From positions 31,273-95,272 of the forward strand of contig CAUJHZ010000023.1 in NCBI GenBank assembly GCA_963205185.1: a DNA stretch of 64,000 bases, in the 5' to 3' direction. Below the pieces are notes generated by a model. The model did no database searches and was not told the DNA's origin. It worked only from the letters and a program-made list of their open reading frames with translations. Of this stretch, positions 47,768-56,585 are shown piece by piece (within the stretch, counting starts at the first letter, position 1; each line of letters begins with the position of its first letter). The translations under genes and the position numbers were made by a program. The DNA is from Planctomycetota bacterium (GTDB taxonomy: Bacteria > Planctomycetota > Phycisphaerae > Phycisphaerales > UBA5793).

Positions 47768-48797
47768 ACTCGCCTTCCTCTTCGGCCATCAATGGTTCGA
47801 CGAGGCCGCGCAGGGTGATGATGCCGCGCGGCGCTTCGGGGCTGCCGACCACGCCCATCACGGCTCCGATCTTGCGCAGCGTCGCGATCGCCGCGCGCGC
47901 ATCCATCGATTCGCCGACAAAGGGCGCTGGCCGGCACACCTGGCCCGCGGTCGCGCCCTCCCCGGCGGCGATCAGGTCGATGACGTCGATCACGCCGATC
48001 ACCTTGCCGCGATCGACCACCGGATAGCGCGCATAGCCCAGCGTCGAGTGCCGCCGACGCAGACTCGCAATTGTCTCCTCGGCGCCGAGCACCTGCACGC
48101 GCTTCCACGGCACCATGCGGCTGCCGGCGGTGATCTGCCGCAGCGACAGGGCGCGGTCCACGATGTCCGTCTGCCGCGCCGAGAGCGTGCCGTGTCCCAC
48201 CCCTTCTTCGATGAGGGCCGCGATGCGGGCCCGCGCGCTGAGCACGGCCCCGGTCATGCTGCCGCCCACGAGATGCGAGAGCCACTTGCCCGTGCTCTGA
48301 AAAAACCACAGGATGCCCGTCCACGAGTAGATGCGGCGAACGAACCGCAGCACCGGCGCCAGCGGATAGGCCACGACGTCGGCGCGGGCCCGGCCGATCT
48401 CCTTGGGAATCGTCTCGCCGAAGATGAACAGCACCGGCGTGAGCAGCAGCGCCTGCGCGATGATCGACGTCGCGTCGCCCCAGCGCAGCCCGGCGGTCAA
48501 GATGGCGGTGATGGCGAACGAGACGACGAAGTTGCAGATGTTATTGGAAATGAGCAGCGTGGAGATCGTGCGCTGCGCATCGGAGATTTCGCCGCGCAGC
48601 GTGATCGCGGCCCGCTCGCCGCGGCTCTGTCGGACGATGAGGCGCAGCCGGCTCATGGAGTAGATCGCGGTCTCGAAGCCGGAGAATAACGCCGAGCCGA
48701 GCAGGCCCAGCGCGAACAGCGCCACATGCGCGAGCCACCACCACCACTCGGGAGGCGGCGCGGCCGCGGGAGCCGAGGCGATCGTAACGAGGCTCAT
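47766..48797 (-). CDS. CNNM/HlyC-CorC-type membrane protein (second of pair)
   Basis: A 343-residue protein with an N-terminal DUF21/CNNM membrane domain of about four helices (ALFSGFETAIYSMSRLR; SNNICNFVVSFAITAIL; PVLFIFGETIPKEIGR), then a pair of CBS-like repeats (YARYPVVDRGKVIGVIDVIDL). The C-terminal CorC/HlyC domain present in many homologues is missing. CNNM proteins are implicated in magnesium/sodium transport. The ATG at 48797 overlaps the stop of the upstream paralogue by 4 bases (ATGA). Confidence 0.88.
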   Translation of the reverse strand: MSLVTIASAPAAAPPPEWWWWLAHVALFALGLLGSALFSGFETAIYSMSRLRLIVRQSRGERAAITLRGEISDAQRTISTLLISNNICNFVVSFAITAILTAGLRWGDATSIIAQALLLTPVLFIFGETIPKEIGRARADVVAYPLAPVLRFVRRIYSWTGILWFFQSTGKWLSHLVGGSMTGAVLSARARIAALIEEGVGHGTLSARQTDIVDRALSLRQITAGSRMVPWKRVQVLGAEETIASLRRRHSTLGYARYPVVDRGKVIGVIDVIDLIAAGEGATAGQVCRPAPFVGESMDARAAIATLRKIGAVMGVVGSPEAPRGIITLRGLVEPLMAEEEGE

Positions 48798-50059
48798 TGC
48801 ACTGGCTCCACCTCGATCGAAACGGCCCGCGAGCGGCGCACGGCGCGCACCATGAGCCGGTACGCGCCGACCACCGCCGAGTCGCCCACCTTGGGCACCC
48901 GCTGCAGTTCCTGCGAGACGAGCCCGGCGACGGTGGAGACGCGCGGCGACTCGATGTCGATCGTGAACGCGTCGGCGAAATCGTGAATGTTCAGATCGCC
49001 GTCGATGATCCACCGGCCCAGGCCCACGAGCATCACCAGGTGCTGGTCAGACGCATGCTCGGCGGCCCGGCCGTACAACTCGCTCATCACGTCGTCGAGC
49101 GTCACCATCCCCGTCGTCTGGCCGAACTCATCGACCACCAGGGCCAGGCGCGTCTGCGTGGCGCGGAAGTGCTCGAGCAGGCGGTCGAGGGTCGCCAGTT
49201 CGGGAATGAACGTCGGCGGCTCCATGGCGCTGCGCACCGTGAGCGATTCATCCAGCAGAAATCGCCGCAGATTGAGCACGCCGACGATCGTATCGAGGCT
49301 GCCTTCGAAGATCGGCACGCGCGGCAGGCGCGACTGGCGGACCTCGTCGAGCAGTTGCGTTCGGTCCACGTCAACCGGAAACGCGCCCATGCGCACGCGC
49401 GGCGTCATGATGTCGCGCGTCGTCTGCCGGCTGAGGCGCACAATGTCGCTGAGCAGTTCGTACTCATCGCGGTCGATGACGTGCGCATCGCGCGAGATCT
49501 CCAGCAGCGAGTCGAGTTCATCGTGGCTGATGGCCGCGAGGCGGCCGGGAGTGACGCCGAGGCGGACGAGCGGCTCGATGATGAAGCGGCTCAACGGCAG
49601 GCGCACGGGCGCCAGGAACCCGTGCAGGGCGAGCAACGGCACGGCCGTCCAGCGGACCCACAGCCGGCTGTGCGCGGCGGCGAGGAGTTTGGGCAGCACC
49701 TCGCCAAAGAGAATGATCGCCGCGAGCATGACGACCGAGGCGATCACCGCCTCCGCCTGGCCTGCCGTCGTGTCGTCGATGCGCAGCAGCAGCACCGAGG
49801 AGACGACGAAGTAGATGACGTTGACGGTCATGTTGCCCAGCAGCAGCGTGATGAGCAGCATGCGCGGGTTGGCCAGCAAGGCTGCAGCCGCGCGGGAGAC
49901 GGCGTCGGTCTGCTCCGCGAGGTCGCGGCGCTCGTGGGCCCGCAGCCCGAACAGGGCCGTCTCGGTTCCGCTGAACGCGGCGCTGAGCACGGCCGCGATG
50001 GGCAGGATGAGCAGCAGTGGAATGTCAGCCGAGCCCCATGGGAACATGGCGCGGATCAT
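48794..50059 (-). CDS. CNNM/HlyC-CorC-type membrane protein (first of pair)
   Basis: A 421-residue paralogue of the following gene. It has a CNNM membrane domain (SAAFSGTETALFGLRAHERR; ILFGEVLPKLLAAAHS), a CBS pair (TRDIMTPRVRMGAFPVDVD) and a complete C-terminal CorC/HlyC domain (GLVSQELQRVPKVGDSAVV). The complete and truncated members are translationally coupled, which suggests a heterodimer for divalent cation handling; that is inference. The upstream end lies about 75 bases from a small leftward gene. Confidence 0.9.
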   Translation of the reverse strand: MIRAMFPWGSADIPLLLILPIAAVLSAAFSGTETALFGLRAHERRDLAEQTDAVSRAAAALLANPRMLLITLLLGNMTVNVIYFVVSSVLLLRIDDTTAGQAEAVIASVVMLAAIILFGEVLPKLLAAAHSRLWVRWTAVPLLALHGFLAPVRLPLSRFIIEPLVRLGVTPGRLAAISHDELDSLLEISRDAHVIDRDEYELLSDIVRLSRQTTRDIMTPRVRMGAFPVDVDRTQLLDEVRQSRLPRVPIFEGSLDTIVGVLNLRRFLLDESLTVRSAMEPPTFIPELATLDRLLEHFRATQTRLALVVDEFGQTTGMVTLDDVMSELYGRAAEHASDQHLVMLVGLGRWIIDGDLNIHDFADAFTIDIESPRVSTVAGLVSQELQRVPKVGDSAVVGAYRLMVRAVRRSRAVSIEVEPVQ

Positions 50060-50135
50060 AGGGCGGCCCGGTTCGCCGCGGCGCGACCGCTCGGCGGATC
50101 GGAACGCGTCGCGGCAGCCGAGGCGATGCGAGTCG

Positions 50136-50390
50136 TCAATCCGCCTTTACGTTCCGCGATTGGAGGTCATACCACCCCTGCATCGGGTCGTAGACGAACT
50201 TGAGTTGCCGCTTGGTGAACTGTTCGTACCAGTCTTCCCAGTCCATCAGATCGAGTTCTTCTGGCGGGGCAAAAGTGCCGCCGCCGATGCGGATGCGCGT
50301 CTTGTCTCCGGCCACGTGTCCGGGCCAGTATCCGTTGGCTTCGCACCACATGCGGATCGCGTGAAGGCTCGTGGTTTCGTAGTTCGTCAT
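50136..50390 (-). CDS. Small hypothetical protein
   Basis: An 84-residue protein not recognised. It is acidic and aromatic-rich (YWPGHVAGD; LMDWEDWYEQFTKRQLKFVY), with no signal peptide or membrane segment, and codon use resembles its neighbours. No clear ribosome site precedes the ATG. It lies between the CNNM pair and the large TPR/quinoprotein-like gene, all leftward. Confidence 0.6.
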   Translation of the reverse strand: MTNYETTSLHAIRMWCEANGYWPGHVAGDKTRIRIGGGTFAPPEELDLMDWEDWYEQFTKRQLKFVYDPMQGWYDLQSRNVKAD

Positions 50391-50486
50391 GTCGCGGCAA
50401 GTGTAGCCCGGAGAGTCGCAAAGTGGTCCGCTCGGGCGGCCGGACGCCGGCCATCTTCAACTGGCGTGGCGAGCATCCGGCCGGCG

Positions 50487-53400
50487 CTAGGGAATTGACT
50501 CCACCGGCGCGGGCATGAACACGATGTCGCGCCCCGCATCCACCACGACCAGCCCGTCGAGCGTCTGGATGCCGTTGGGACCGGGCAGTTCCGTTCGGTC
50601 GTCGAGTTCGTACGGCTGATCGATACGGCGGCCGGTGAGATCGAGCGTGTGCATCTCGACCGAGCGCGGCAGGCCGCGCGCGGCATTGTCCACCGTGACC
50701 ACGACCATGAGGCGATCAGTGGCGCACGCGACGCCTTGCACCGTGGCGTTTACGCGGCCCGAACCGGCCATGAGGCCGGAGATTGAACCATCGCTTTCGA
50801 TCACGTACACGCCGTTGTGCGTCTTGAGCACGAAGCGGTCCATGTGGCGGACGATGCGCGGATCGGATTCGCCGCTTTCGATCGGGGCGATCATCGGCTG
50901 GGCGGTAATGGCAGCAGTCTCGAGGTCGATGCTCACGGCCTGGCCGTCGCCGCGGAACACAAGCAGGCTCGAGCCCGTCAGTCCCGCCCACTTCGGATCG
51001 GCCAGCGATTCATCGCTGATGGCCCAGCGCTGCTGGCGCCGAAGCGAGTCGAAGCAGAAGATCCGCCCCTGCGTTGCATAGATCACCTCGCCGCGCGGAC
51101 TGAGCACGGCAAAGTCGAGCGGCACGAAGCGGTCCGTTTCGATGTCGATGATCGTCGCGCCCGTCTGCGGCCGCAGCAGCAGGACGTGATTGGAATCGAC
51201 TTCGCGCCGGCCGCGCCGCCCGCCGCTCTGCGTCGCCCCGGCCACGAGCAGCAGCGAGTCGGAGGCGCTCACGGACTTGACCGCGTCGATACCCGCCGTA
51301 ATGGCCCAGCGAACCTCGCCCGTGCGCCGATCGAGGCATCCGACGCGCCCGGTCTCTTCGGCGAGGATGAGGGAATCGGCAGTCACGGCGGGAAACAGCC
51401 TGCCGCTGGGGCGTGATGCGTCGGTGCGCTCGAACCACCCGTCAAAATCGCCCGAGCGCCACAGCGTGCGCTTCTGGTCCATGTCGTACGCTTCGACGAC
51501 GCGATCGCCGCGGCTGGCGAGCACGCCCAGCAGCGCGATGGGGCCATCCACCGCGAGCAGTTCCTTGGTCGGCGAATCGAGAATCTCGATGAACTGCGCG
51601 CGGTTGGTCGAGTCGTAACCGATGAGATTCCGGTTGTCGCGCACGAGCGCATACTGCGATGACGGCGAACCGACCGCCGGAGTAAGCAGCGTCTGGCCTT
51701 CCTTGATGTCGGCGAGTTGTCCGAGGGGGCCGATCACCGCGAGGCGCTCGTCGGGGCTGCGCAGGGATTCAAATCGCTGCCGCCATTCGTCGATCGAGAG
51801 CGGCCTGCCTTCGACGAGCGGCACGGTCGCCGCCGCGTCGCTGCGCTCCACGGCGCGGAGCAGTTGCATGCCCTCGAACCACTGGCCGGTCGCTTCGTAC
51901 ATCTGCAGCAGTTCGGAGCGGACCCGGCCCAGCGCCGGCTGCATCGGCTGGAGACTCAGCGCAAAACGCAGCGCGGCCTCGGCCGCATCCGTGCGCCCCT
52001 CCAGCCGCAACTGCTGCGAAGCGGCGATGCAGGCGCTCGAGGCGACGTCGGCCAGCGGATAGCGCCGCGCCACCCGGAGCAGTTCATCGGCGCTGCCCTG
52101 CGACTGGGCGGACTGGAACTCGCGCTGCGCCGTGTCCTCATACGGCCGGTACAGGTCGCGATGGCCGTCGGCGACGACCGCCGTCAACCGGAATCGCGCC
52201 ACGTCGCCGGCGCGGCGCGTCGAGCCCTGCTCGGTCCATGGCTCGTCGATGAGCGCCGGAGTCGTCAGCACTGCCTCATATGAATCGATCGCCGCGGCCG
52301 CGTCCCCTGCCTGGGCCAGGCTCCCCGCGTGGCTGAGCAGAAACGCCAGGCGCTGCTGAGGCGTCGCGGCCAGCAGCTCGAGCCGGTAGTAGATCGCGTC
52401 GGACAGTTCATCTGGCAGCACTGAGTGCGGGGCCATGTCGAGCAGACCCGCGAAGAGGCGCTGCTGGGCCGTGCTGTTGATCTCACTGAGCGGGTCGGCG
52501 TTGATGATGTCGATGGCGCGGTCGATCGAAGTCATCAGCGTCTCGAGCCGGCGATGCTGAAACGCCAGCCGCGCCAGGCTGATCGCCGGGTTCGGATCAT
52601 GCGGGTTGGCTTCGAGCCGCGCCCGCAGGTGTGGCTCGCCGATCTCGTACGGGATGAATGATTCGAGTCGCTCAGCCGACGCCAGCAGGACCTCGCCGCC
52701 CACCATCACCGGCACCGCGAGTTGATTGATCTCGACGGACTCAAGTTCTTTGCCGCCGCCATCGAAGATGCGCAGCCGCTGATTCGTCGGCACGAGCACG
52801 CGGCCGGGCCCCGTCGTCACCCGGCCGTTGATGAACTCATCCGGGCGCAGCGGGATCCAGTTCCCCGCGGGGTGATCGAGGCCGTCCAGGGCGATGCGCA
52901 TGATGGACTGGCCGGGGAGCGGAGGGCCGATCGCCAGCAATGCATCGTCGCCTTGAGCGAGGTAGAGCGGATCGCCCCAGGACGTGGCGGCATGGAACGA
53001 TCGCTGCGCGCCGGTGAGCGGATCGAGAACGACGATGCCGCGCCGGCTGGGCGTAAAGCCGACGACGCCGATGGGCGTCATGAGCATGGTGTCGTACGTG
53101 CTCGGCGGCGTGAGGTCGCCGCGCATCCGCGCGCCGAATGGTTCGTGGACGCGCAGCCAGCGCACCAGCCCGCTTCGCGCGTCGATCGCCGTCATCGCGC
53201 CCAGCGGCGTGGAGAAGTAGACGGTGCCGTCGGCGAGCAGGGGGCGCGTCGAAGGCAGCACGGCGTAGTACCCGAAGATCGCGGAACTCGCCAGGTGCTG
53301 GTGCCACACGCGCCGTCCGGTCGCCAGCTCCACCGCCGCCAGATAATCCGACGCCAGTCGCAGCGTCTGCTTGCGCACAGTCACAATCACGAGGCCGTCG

Positions 53401-54638
53401 TGCACGATCGGTATGCCGATGAACGAAGCGCCGGTCAACTCGCCGCTGATGCCGCCGGGCGTCGTCGTCCACAACCGCTCGCCGGTGTTGGCGTCGTGGC
53501 AGACGACCAGGGTCTGCAGATCGGGGTCGCTCGCCGGACGCATCACGATCGCCACGACGCGATCCTTGTCCACCGCCGCGATGGTCGGATCGTTCTGAAT
53601 CGAGGTGGAATCGAGCATGCTCGGGAAGCGACCATCGTCGGACGATGCCGTCAGACCGTAATCCGCCTCCCAGCGCTCGCGTCCGTCGAAGCGGTCGAGC
53701 GCGGTGAGCGTGACGCCGTTGTGAATGAAGACAAAGTCACTGGTGACGGTGGGGATGATGGAAAGCAGCCGCGCCGTCTCCTCGTCGCTGCGCTGCGCGG
53801 GCTCGGGAATGCCGCCGCGCCGCGTGCGCACCGGGTTCGAGCGGAAGTTCTCGAGGTCATGGCGCCAGGTCGGCGACTTGCCCATCTGCGCCAGCGTGGC
53901 GCGATCCAGCGCTGCCGAACTCTCCGCGTCGCTGGGCGGCGGCTGCTCGAACGTCCCCCCGATCTGGTCGGCCAGATCACGCAGGCGCTTGGATTCTGTC
54001 CGATCCGCGATGGCCTCGATCGCCTGCGAAATCAGACCCGGCCGGCCGCCGTAGACGCCCGTAAGCACCGACAGCATGCCCCACCGGCTTTGTGCCTCGC
54101 CCGCAAGCCGAGGGTGCTGGCGGCACTCCGTCAGCACGTCGGCGGCAAAGTCGAACCTCGCCCGCACCATCATCGACTCGGCGATGTCCAGCGCGGCGGT
54201 CAGCCCCGCCGGCGTGAGGAAGCGGCTGATGAAAACCTCATCCGCCCGGCCTTCTTCAAGCAATCGATGCGCGACCGGCTCGTTGACCTCCACGTACGCT
54301 GCGAGCAGCTCCGGCTGGCCAAGGAGCACTTCCTGGACCCCCTGACGGACCGAAACGAACGCGTTTTCCTGCTCGGCGGCCTTGAGAAGGCGATAGGGGA
54401 ACTGGTCCAGCAGGCGCTGGTATAAACGGAGGGCCTCGGCGGTGTTGCCGATCCGCACCTGGTCCTGGGCCTGATCGAACCACTGGCTCGCTTCGGGCGA
54501 GTCATCGATGAACACGGGCGTCGGCGCCACCACCTGGCCGGCGGCAAGGGAGCAGCAGAAGCCGATGATCGCAAGAATCAGGGTGAAACCGGGCGTTTTT
54601 CGTTTGCAAAGACGGTGATCGGACGTAGGCTTGAGCAT
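50487..54638 (-). CDS. Giant exported TPR / PQQ-like beta-propeller protein
   Basis: A 1383-residue exported protein with an N-terminal signal peptide (about 1-35). Residues about 45-230 are helical TPR-like repeats (AEALRLYQRLLDQFPYRLL). Two PQQ-like (BamB/quinoprotein) beta-propeller regions follow, at about 300-660 and about 990-1370, separated by a second helical region. Propeller blades show GRRVWHQHLASSAIFGYYAV and GEVRWAITAGIDAVKS type repeats. Such proteins usually serve as envelope scaffolds; PQQ-binding residues are not evident. It may be an assembly or surface-layer factor. An alternate reading is two fused BamB-like proteins. Confidence 0.85.
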   Translation of the reverse strand: MLKPTSDHRLCKRKTPGFTLILAIIGFCCSLAAGQVVAPTPVFIDDSPEASQWFDQAQDQVRIGNTAEALRLYQRLLDQFPYRLLKAAEQENAFVSVRQGVQEVLLGQPELLAAYVEVNEPVAHRLLEEGRADEVFISRFLTPAGLTAALDIAESMMVRARFDFAADVLTECRQHPRLAGEAQSRWGMLSVLTGVYGGRPGLISQAIEAIADRTESKRLRDLADQIGGTFEQPPPSDAESSAALDRATLAQMGKSPTWRHDLENFRSNPVRTRRGGIPEPAQRSDEETARLLSIIPTVTSDFVFIHNGVTLTALDRFDGRERWEADYGLTASSDDGRFPSMLDSTSIQNDPTIAAVDKDRVVAIVMRPASDPDLQTLVVCHDANTGERLWTTTPGGISGELTGASFIGIPIVHDGLVIVTVRKQTLRLASDYLAAVELATGRRVWHQHLASSAIFGYYAVLPSTRPLLADGTVYFSTPLGAMTAIDARSGLVRWLRVHEPFGARMRGDLTPPSTYDTMLMTPIGVVGFTPSRRGIVVLDPLTGAQRSFHAATSWGDPLYLAQGDDALLAIGPPLPGQSIMRIALDGLDHPAGNWIPLRPDEFINGRVTTGPGRVLVPTNQRLRIFDGGGKELESVEINQLAVPVMVGGEVLLASAERLESFIPYEIGEPHLRARLEANPHDPNPAISLARLAFQHRRLETLMTSIDRAIDIINADPLSEINSTAQQRLFAGLLDMAPHSVLPDELSDAIYYRLELLAATPQQRLAFLLSHAGSLAQAGDAAAAIDSYEAVLTTPALIDEPWTEQGSTRRAGDVARFRLTAVVADGHRDLYRPYEDTAQREFQSAQSQGSADELLRVARRYPLADVASSACIAASQQLRLEGRTDAAEAALRFALSLQPMQPALGRVRSELLQMYEATGQWFEGMQLLRAVERSDAAATVPLVEGRPLSIDEWRQRFESLRSPDERLAVIGPLGQLADIKEGQTLLTPAVGSPSSQYALVRDNRNLIGYDSTNRAQFIEILDSPTKELLAVDGPIALLGVLASRGDRVVEAYDMDQKRTLWRSGDFDGWFERTDASRPSGRLFPAVTADSLILAEETGRVGCLDRRTGEVRWAITAGIDAVKSVSASDSLLLVAGATQSGGRRGRREVDSNHVLLLRPQTGATIIDIETDRFVPLDFAVLSPRGEVIYATQGRIFCFDSLRRQQRWAISDESLADPKWAGLTGSSLLVFRGDGQAVSIDLETAAITAQPMIAPIESGESDPRIVRHMDRFVLKTHNGVYVIESDGSISGLMAGSGRVNATVQGVACATDRLMVVVTVDNAARGLPRSVEMHTLDLTGRRIDQPYELDDRTELPGPNGIQTLDGLVVVDAGRDIVFMPAPVESIP

Positions 54639-54658
54639 CGGATTCCTGGCGGTGAAAG

Positions 54659-54689
54659 ACTATACCGATCGGGGGGAACGGGGCGTCAC
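54659..54689 (-). promoter_or_regulatory. Candidate promoter for the giant TPR/PQQ-like gene
   Basis: On the minus strand, a -10-like TATAGT (54664-54659) lies 21 bases before the start codon, and GTGACG (54689-54684) lies 19 bases further upstream as a weak -35. An AGGAA ribosome site sits between the -10 and the ATG. The spacing is slightly long and the -35 match is partial. Confidence 0.35.
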
Positions 54690-54770
54690 GCGGCAGCGAA
54701 ATTCCATCTTTCAGGATGAAGTTTTGTCGAGTCGATCCGACAGACAGACAATGTCGGAGAGGGCGAATCA

Positions 54771-55232
54771 GTGCTGGAGCGATACATCGAATCGCGGTTC
54801 AAGCTGGATGTGACCTCTCCGGTCGCGCAGGCCCGCTGCCGGCGGGTGTGCCTGCTGGTCATCCTCATCGCCGTGCTCAGCCTGGGCGACCTGCTCGTCA
54901 CCTGGACGTTCCTCAATTCATTCGGCATGCAGGAAGTCAACCCCTTCGCCGCGTTCATCATCCGCCAGCAGAATCCCTTCGCGCTGGTCCTCTTCAAAGT
55001 CGGCTCGATCTCGGCCTGCATCTCCACAATCCTCGTCGTGCGGCACCGCCGGCAGGGTGAAGTCGCCGCGTGGATCGCCGCGAGCATCCTCATCATCCTC
55101 ACCGTACGCTGGGCCGCGTACACCCGGGAAATGGGTGCCTTCAACAACACGGTCACCATCGGCGAGGCCCAGCAGAGCGAGCAGTGGCTGCTGTTCCACA
55201 ATCGACGGGTCGTCTCCACGCCGCTACCCTAG
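54771..55232 (+). CDS. DUF5658-like membrane protein
   Basis: A 153-residue protein starting with GTG at 54771, after GGAGAGG. Three or so transmembrane segments are visible; the first carries LSLGDLLVTWTFLNSFGMQE, which with VNPFAAFII resembles DUF5658 proteins. The family function is unknown. It precedes the WHy lipoprotein gene by 6 bases and is divergent from the giant TPR/PQQ-like gene. Confidence 0.68.
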   Translation: MLERYIESRFKLDVTSPVAQARCRRVCLLVILIAVLSLGDLLVTWTFLNSFGMQEVNPFAAFIIRQQNPFALVLFKVGSISACISTILVVRHRRQGEVAAWIAASILIILTVRWAAYTREMGAFNNTVTIGEAQQSEQWLLFHNRRVVSTPLP

Positions 55233-55238
55233 CGGTGC

Positions 55239-55733
55239 ATGATTTCAGGCCATTCATTTCGCGTCACCGGTGCGTCTGTTCTTGCGCTGCTGGCTCTGCT
55301 TGCCGCGGGCTGCGACACGACCAAAGCGCCCACCATCGATCTGGTCGGCGCCCGCGTCGTCGAGCAGCGGCCTGAGGCGTCGCTGGTCGAACTCACGCTT
55401 GAACTGACCAACGACAATCCCGACCCCGTCCCGCTCGTCGAATTCCATTACTCGGCCTCCCTCGACGGGCAGCGCATCATCGAGACTCGCCGCGCGGCCC
55501 AAGCCACGCTGCGCCGTCTGGGCACGCAGAGCATCGTCCTGCCGGTAGTCATTCCCGCCAGCGCGGCCGGCGGGCCGCTTGCCGGCGTGCACGCCCTGGT
55601 CGTTTCGGGCCGGCTGTCGTACATCGCGCCCGGCCAGCTCGGCGAGGTGCTCTTTGACACCGGCGTGCGCGTGCCCAAGGTTTCCTTTACGGAATCTGTG
55701 CAGGTTGAGTTCGGCAGTACGGATGGCTCGTAA
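55239..55733 (+). CDS. WHy/LEA14-like lipoprotein
   Basis: A 164-residue lipoprotein with lipobox LAAGC (Cys25). The mature domain is an LEA14/WHy-like beta sandwich (VELTLELTNDNPDPVPLVEF, the NPN-type signature). Such domains occur in desiccation- and stress-related proteins and as small envelope modules. It overlaps the next gene by 11 bases, so the two are translationally linked. Confidence 0.75.
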   Translation: MISGHSFRVTGASVLALLALLAAGCDTTKAPTIDLVGARVVEQRPEASLVELTLELTNDNPDPVPLVEFHYSASLDGQRIIETRRAAQATLRRLGTQSIVLPVVIPASAAGGPLAGVHALVVSGRLSYIAPGQLGEVLFDTGVRVPKVSFTESVQVEFGSTDGS

Positions 55734-56535
55734 GGCCGCCCGCGCAGCCAAGGTGCGCTCCGAGATCGGCCAGCCGCGGTCGCTCTACGACTGCCCGCAG
55801 TGGTACGACATCGTGCATGAGGCGGGCACCGCCGCCGAAGTCACTCAGCTGCAGCGCATCAACAAGAAGTACGGCACCGGCGGGAGGCGCTGGCTCGAGC
55901 CGGCGTGCGGCACCGGCCGCTTTCTGCGCGTCCTCGCAAACCGCGGCTGCCAGGCCGTCGGCTACGACGCCAGCCCGATCATGCTCGACTACGCCCGACG
56001 GCGCCTGCGCGCCCGCGGACTGAACGCGCAGTTGTGCCCGGGTGACATGGCGACCTTCGTGCGGCCGCGCACGTTTGACATCGCGTTCAATCTCATCAAC
56101 ACCTTCCGGCATCTTCTCGACCCGCTCGAGGCGCTTGCTCATCTGAACTGCATCGCCCGCTCGCTCAAGCGCGGCGGCGTGTACGTTCTGGGCATCGATC
56201 TGGTCGATTACGACGATCCGCAGCCGGGCGAAGAGGTGTGGGTCGCGCGGCGGGGCCGGTGCAAGGTGCGCCACGTCATGTTCAGCATCCCGCCCGAACG
56301 CCGGCGCCGCCGGGAGCGCATCATCAACCACCTCATCGTGGACACGCCTTCGGGACGATCCACTTACGAGTCCCATTACGACCTGCTCTCGTACAACCTG
56401 GCGGAGTGGCTCTACCTTCTCGAAGAGAGCGAACTGAATTGTATTGCCGCATACGACTTTGACTGGCAGCCGATCGACATCACCGGCTACACGCGCGACG
56501 TGAATCTCATACTCGCGCGAAAGTCCTCGCGCTGA
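55723..56535 (+). CDS. Class I SAM-dependent methyltransferase
   Basis: A 270-residue methyltransferase starting at ATG 55723, inside the end of the WHy gene. Motif I is RWLEPACGTGRFLRVLA (about 58-74), and the acidic strand end is GYDASP. The N-terminus (about 20-45, LYDCPQWYDIVHEAG) and the C-terminal RDVNLILARK are as in SAM enzymes of the UbiE-like group. The acceptor is unknown. The gene converges on a large TPR gene. Confidence 0.85.
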   Translation: MARKAARAAKVRSEIGQPRSLYDCPQWYDIVHEAGTAAEVTQLQRINKKYGTGGRRWLEPACGTGRFLRVLANRGCQAVGYDASPIMLDYARRRLRARGLNAQLCPGDMATFVRPRTFDIAFNLINTFRHLLDPLEALAHLNCIARSLKRGGVYVLGIDLVDYDDPQPGEEVWVARRGRCKVRHVMFSIPPERRRRRERIINHLIVDTPSGRSTYESHYDLLSYNLAEWLYLLEESELNCIAAYDFDWQPIDITGYTRDVNLILARKSSR

Positions 56536-56585
56536 CGACAAGCCGCGACAAAGCCTCGGCGCCGTCGCGGATTGCTCTGACCTTC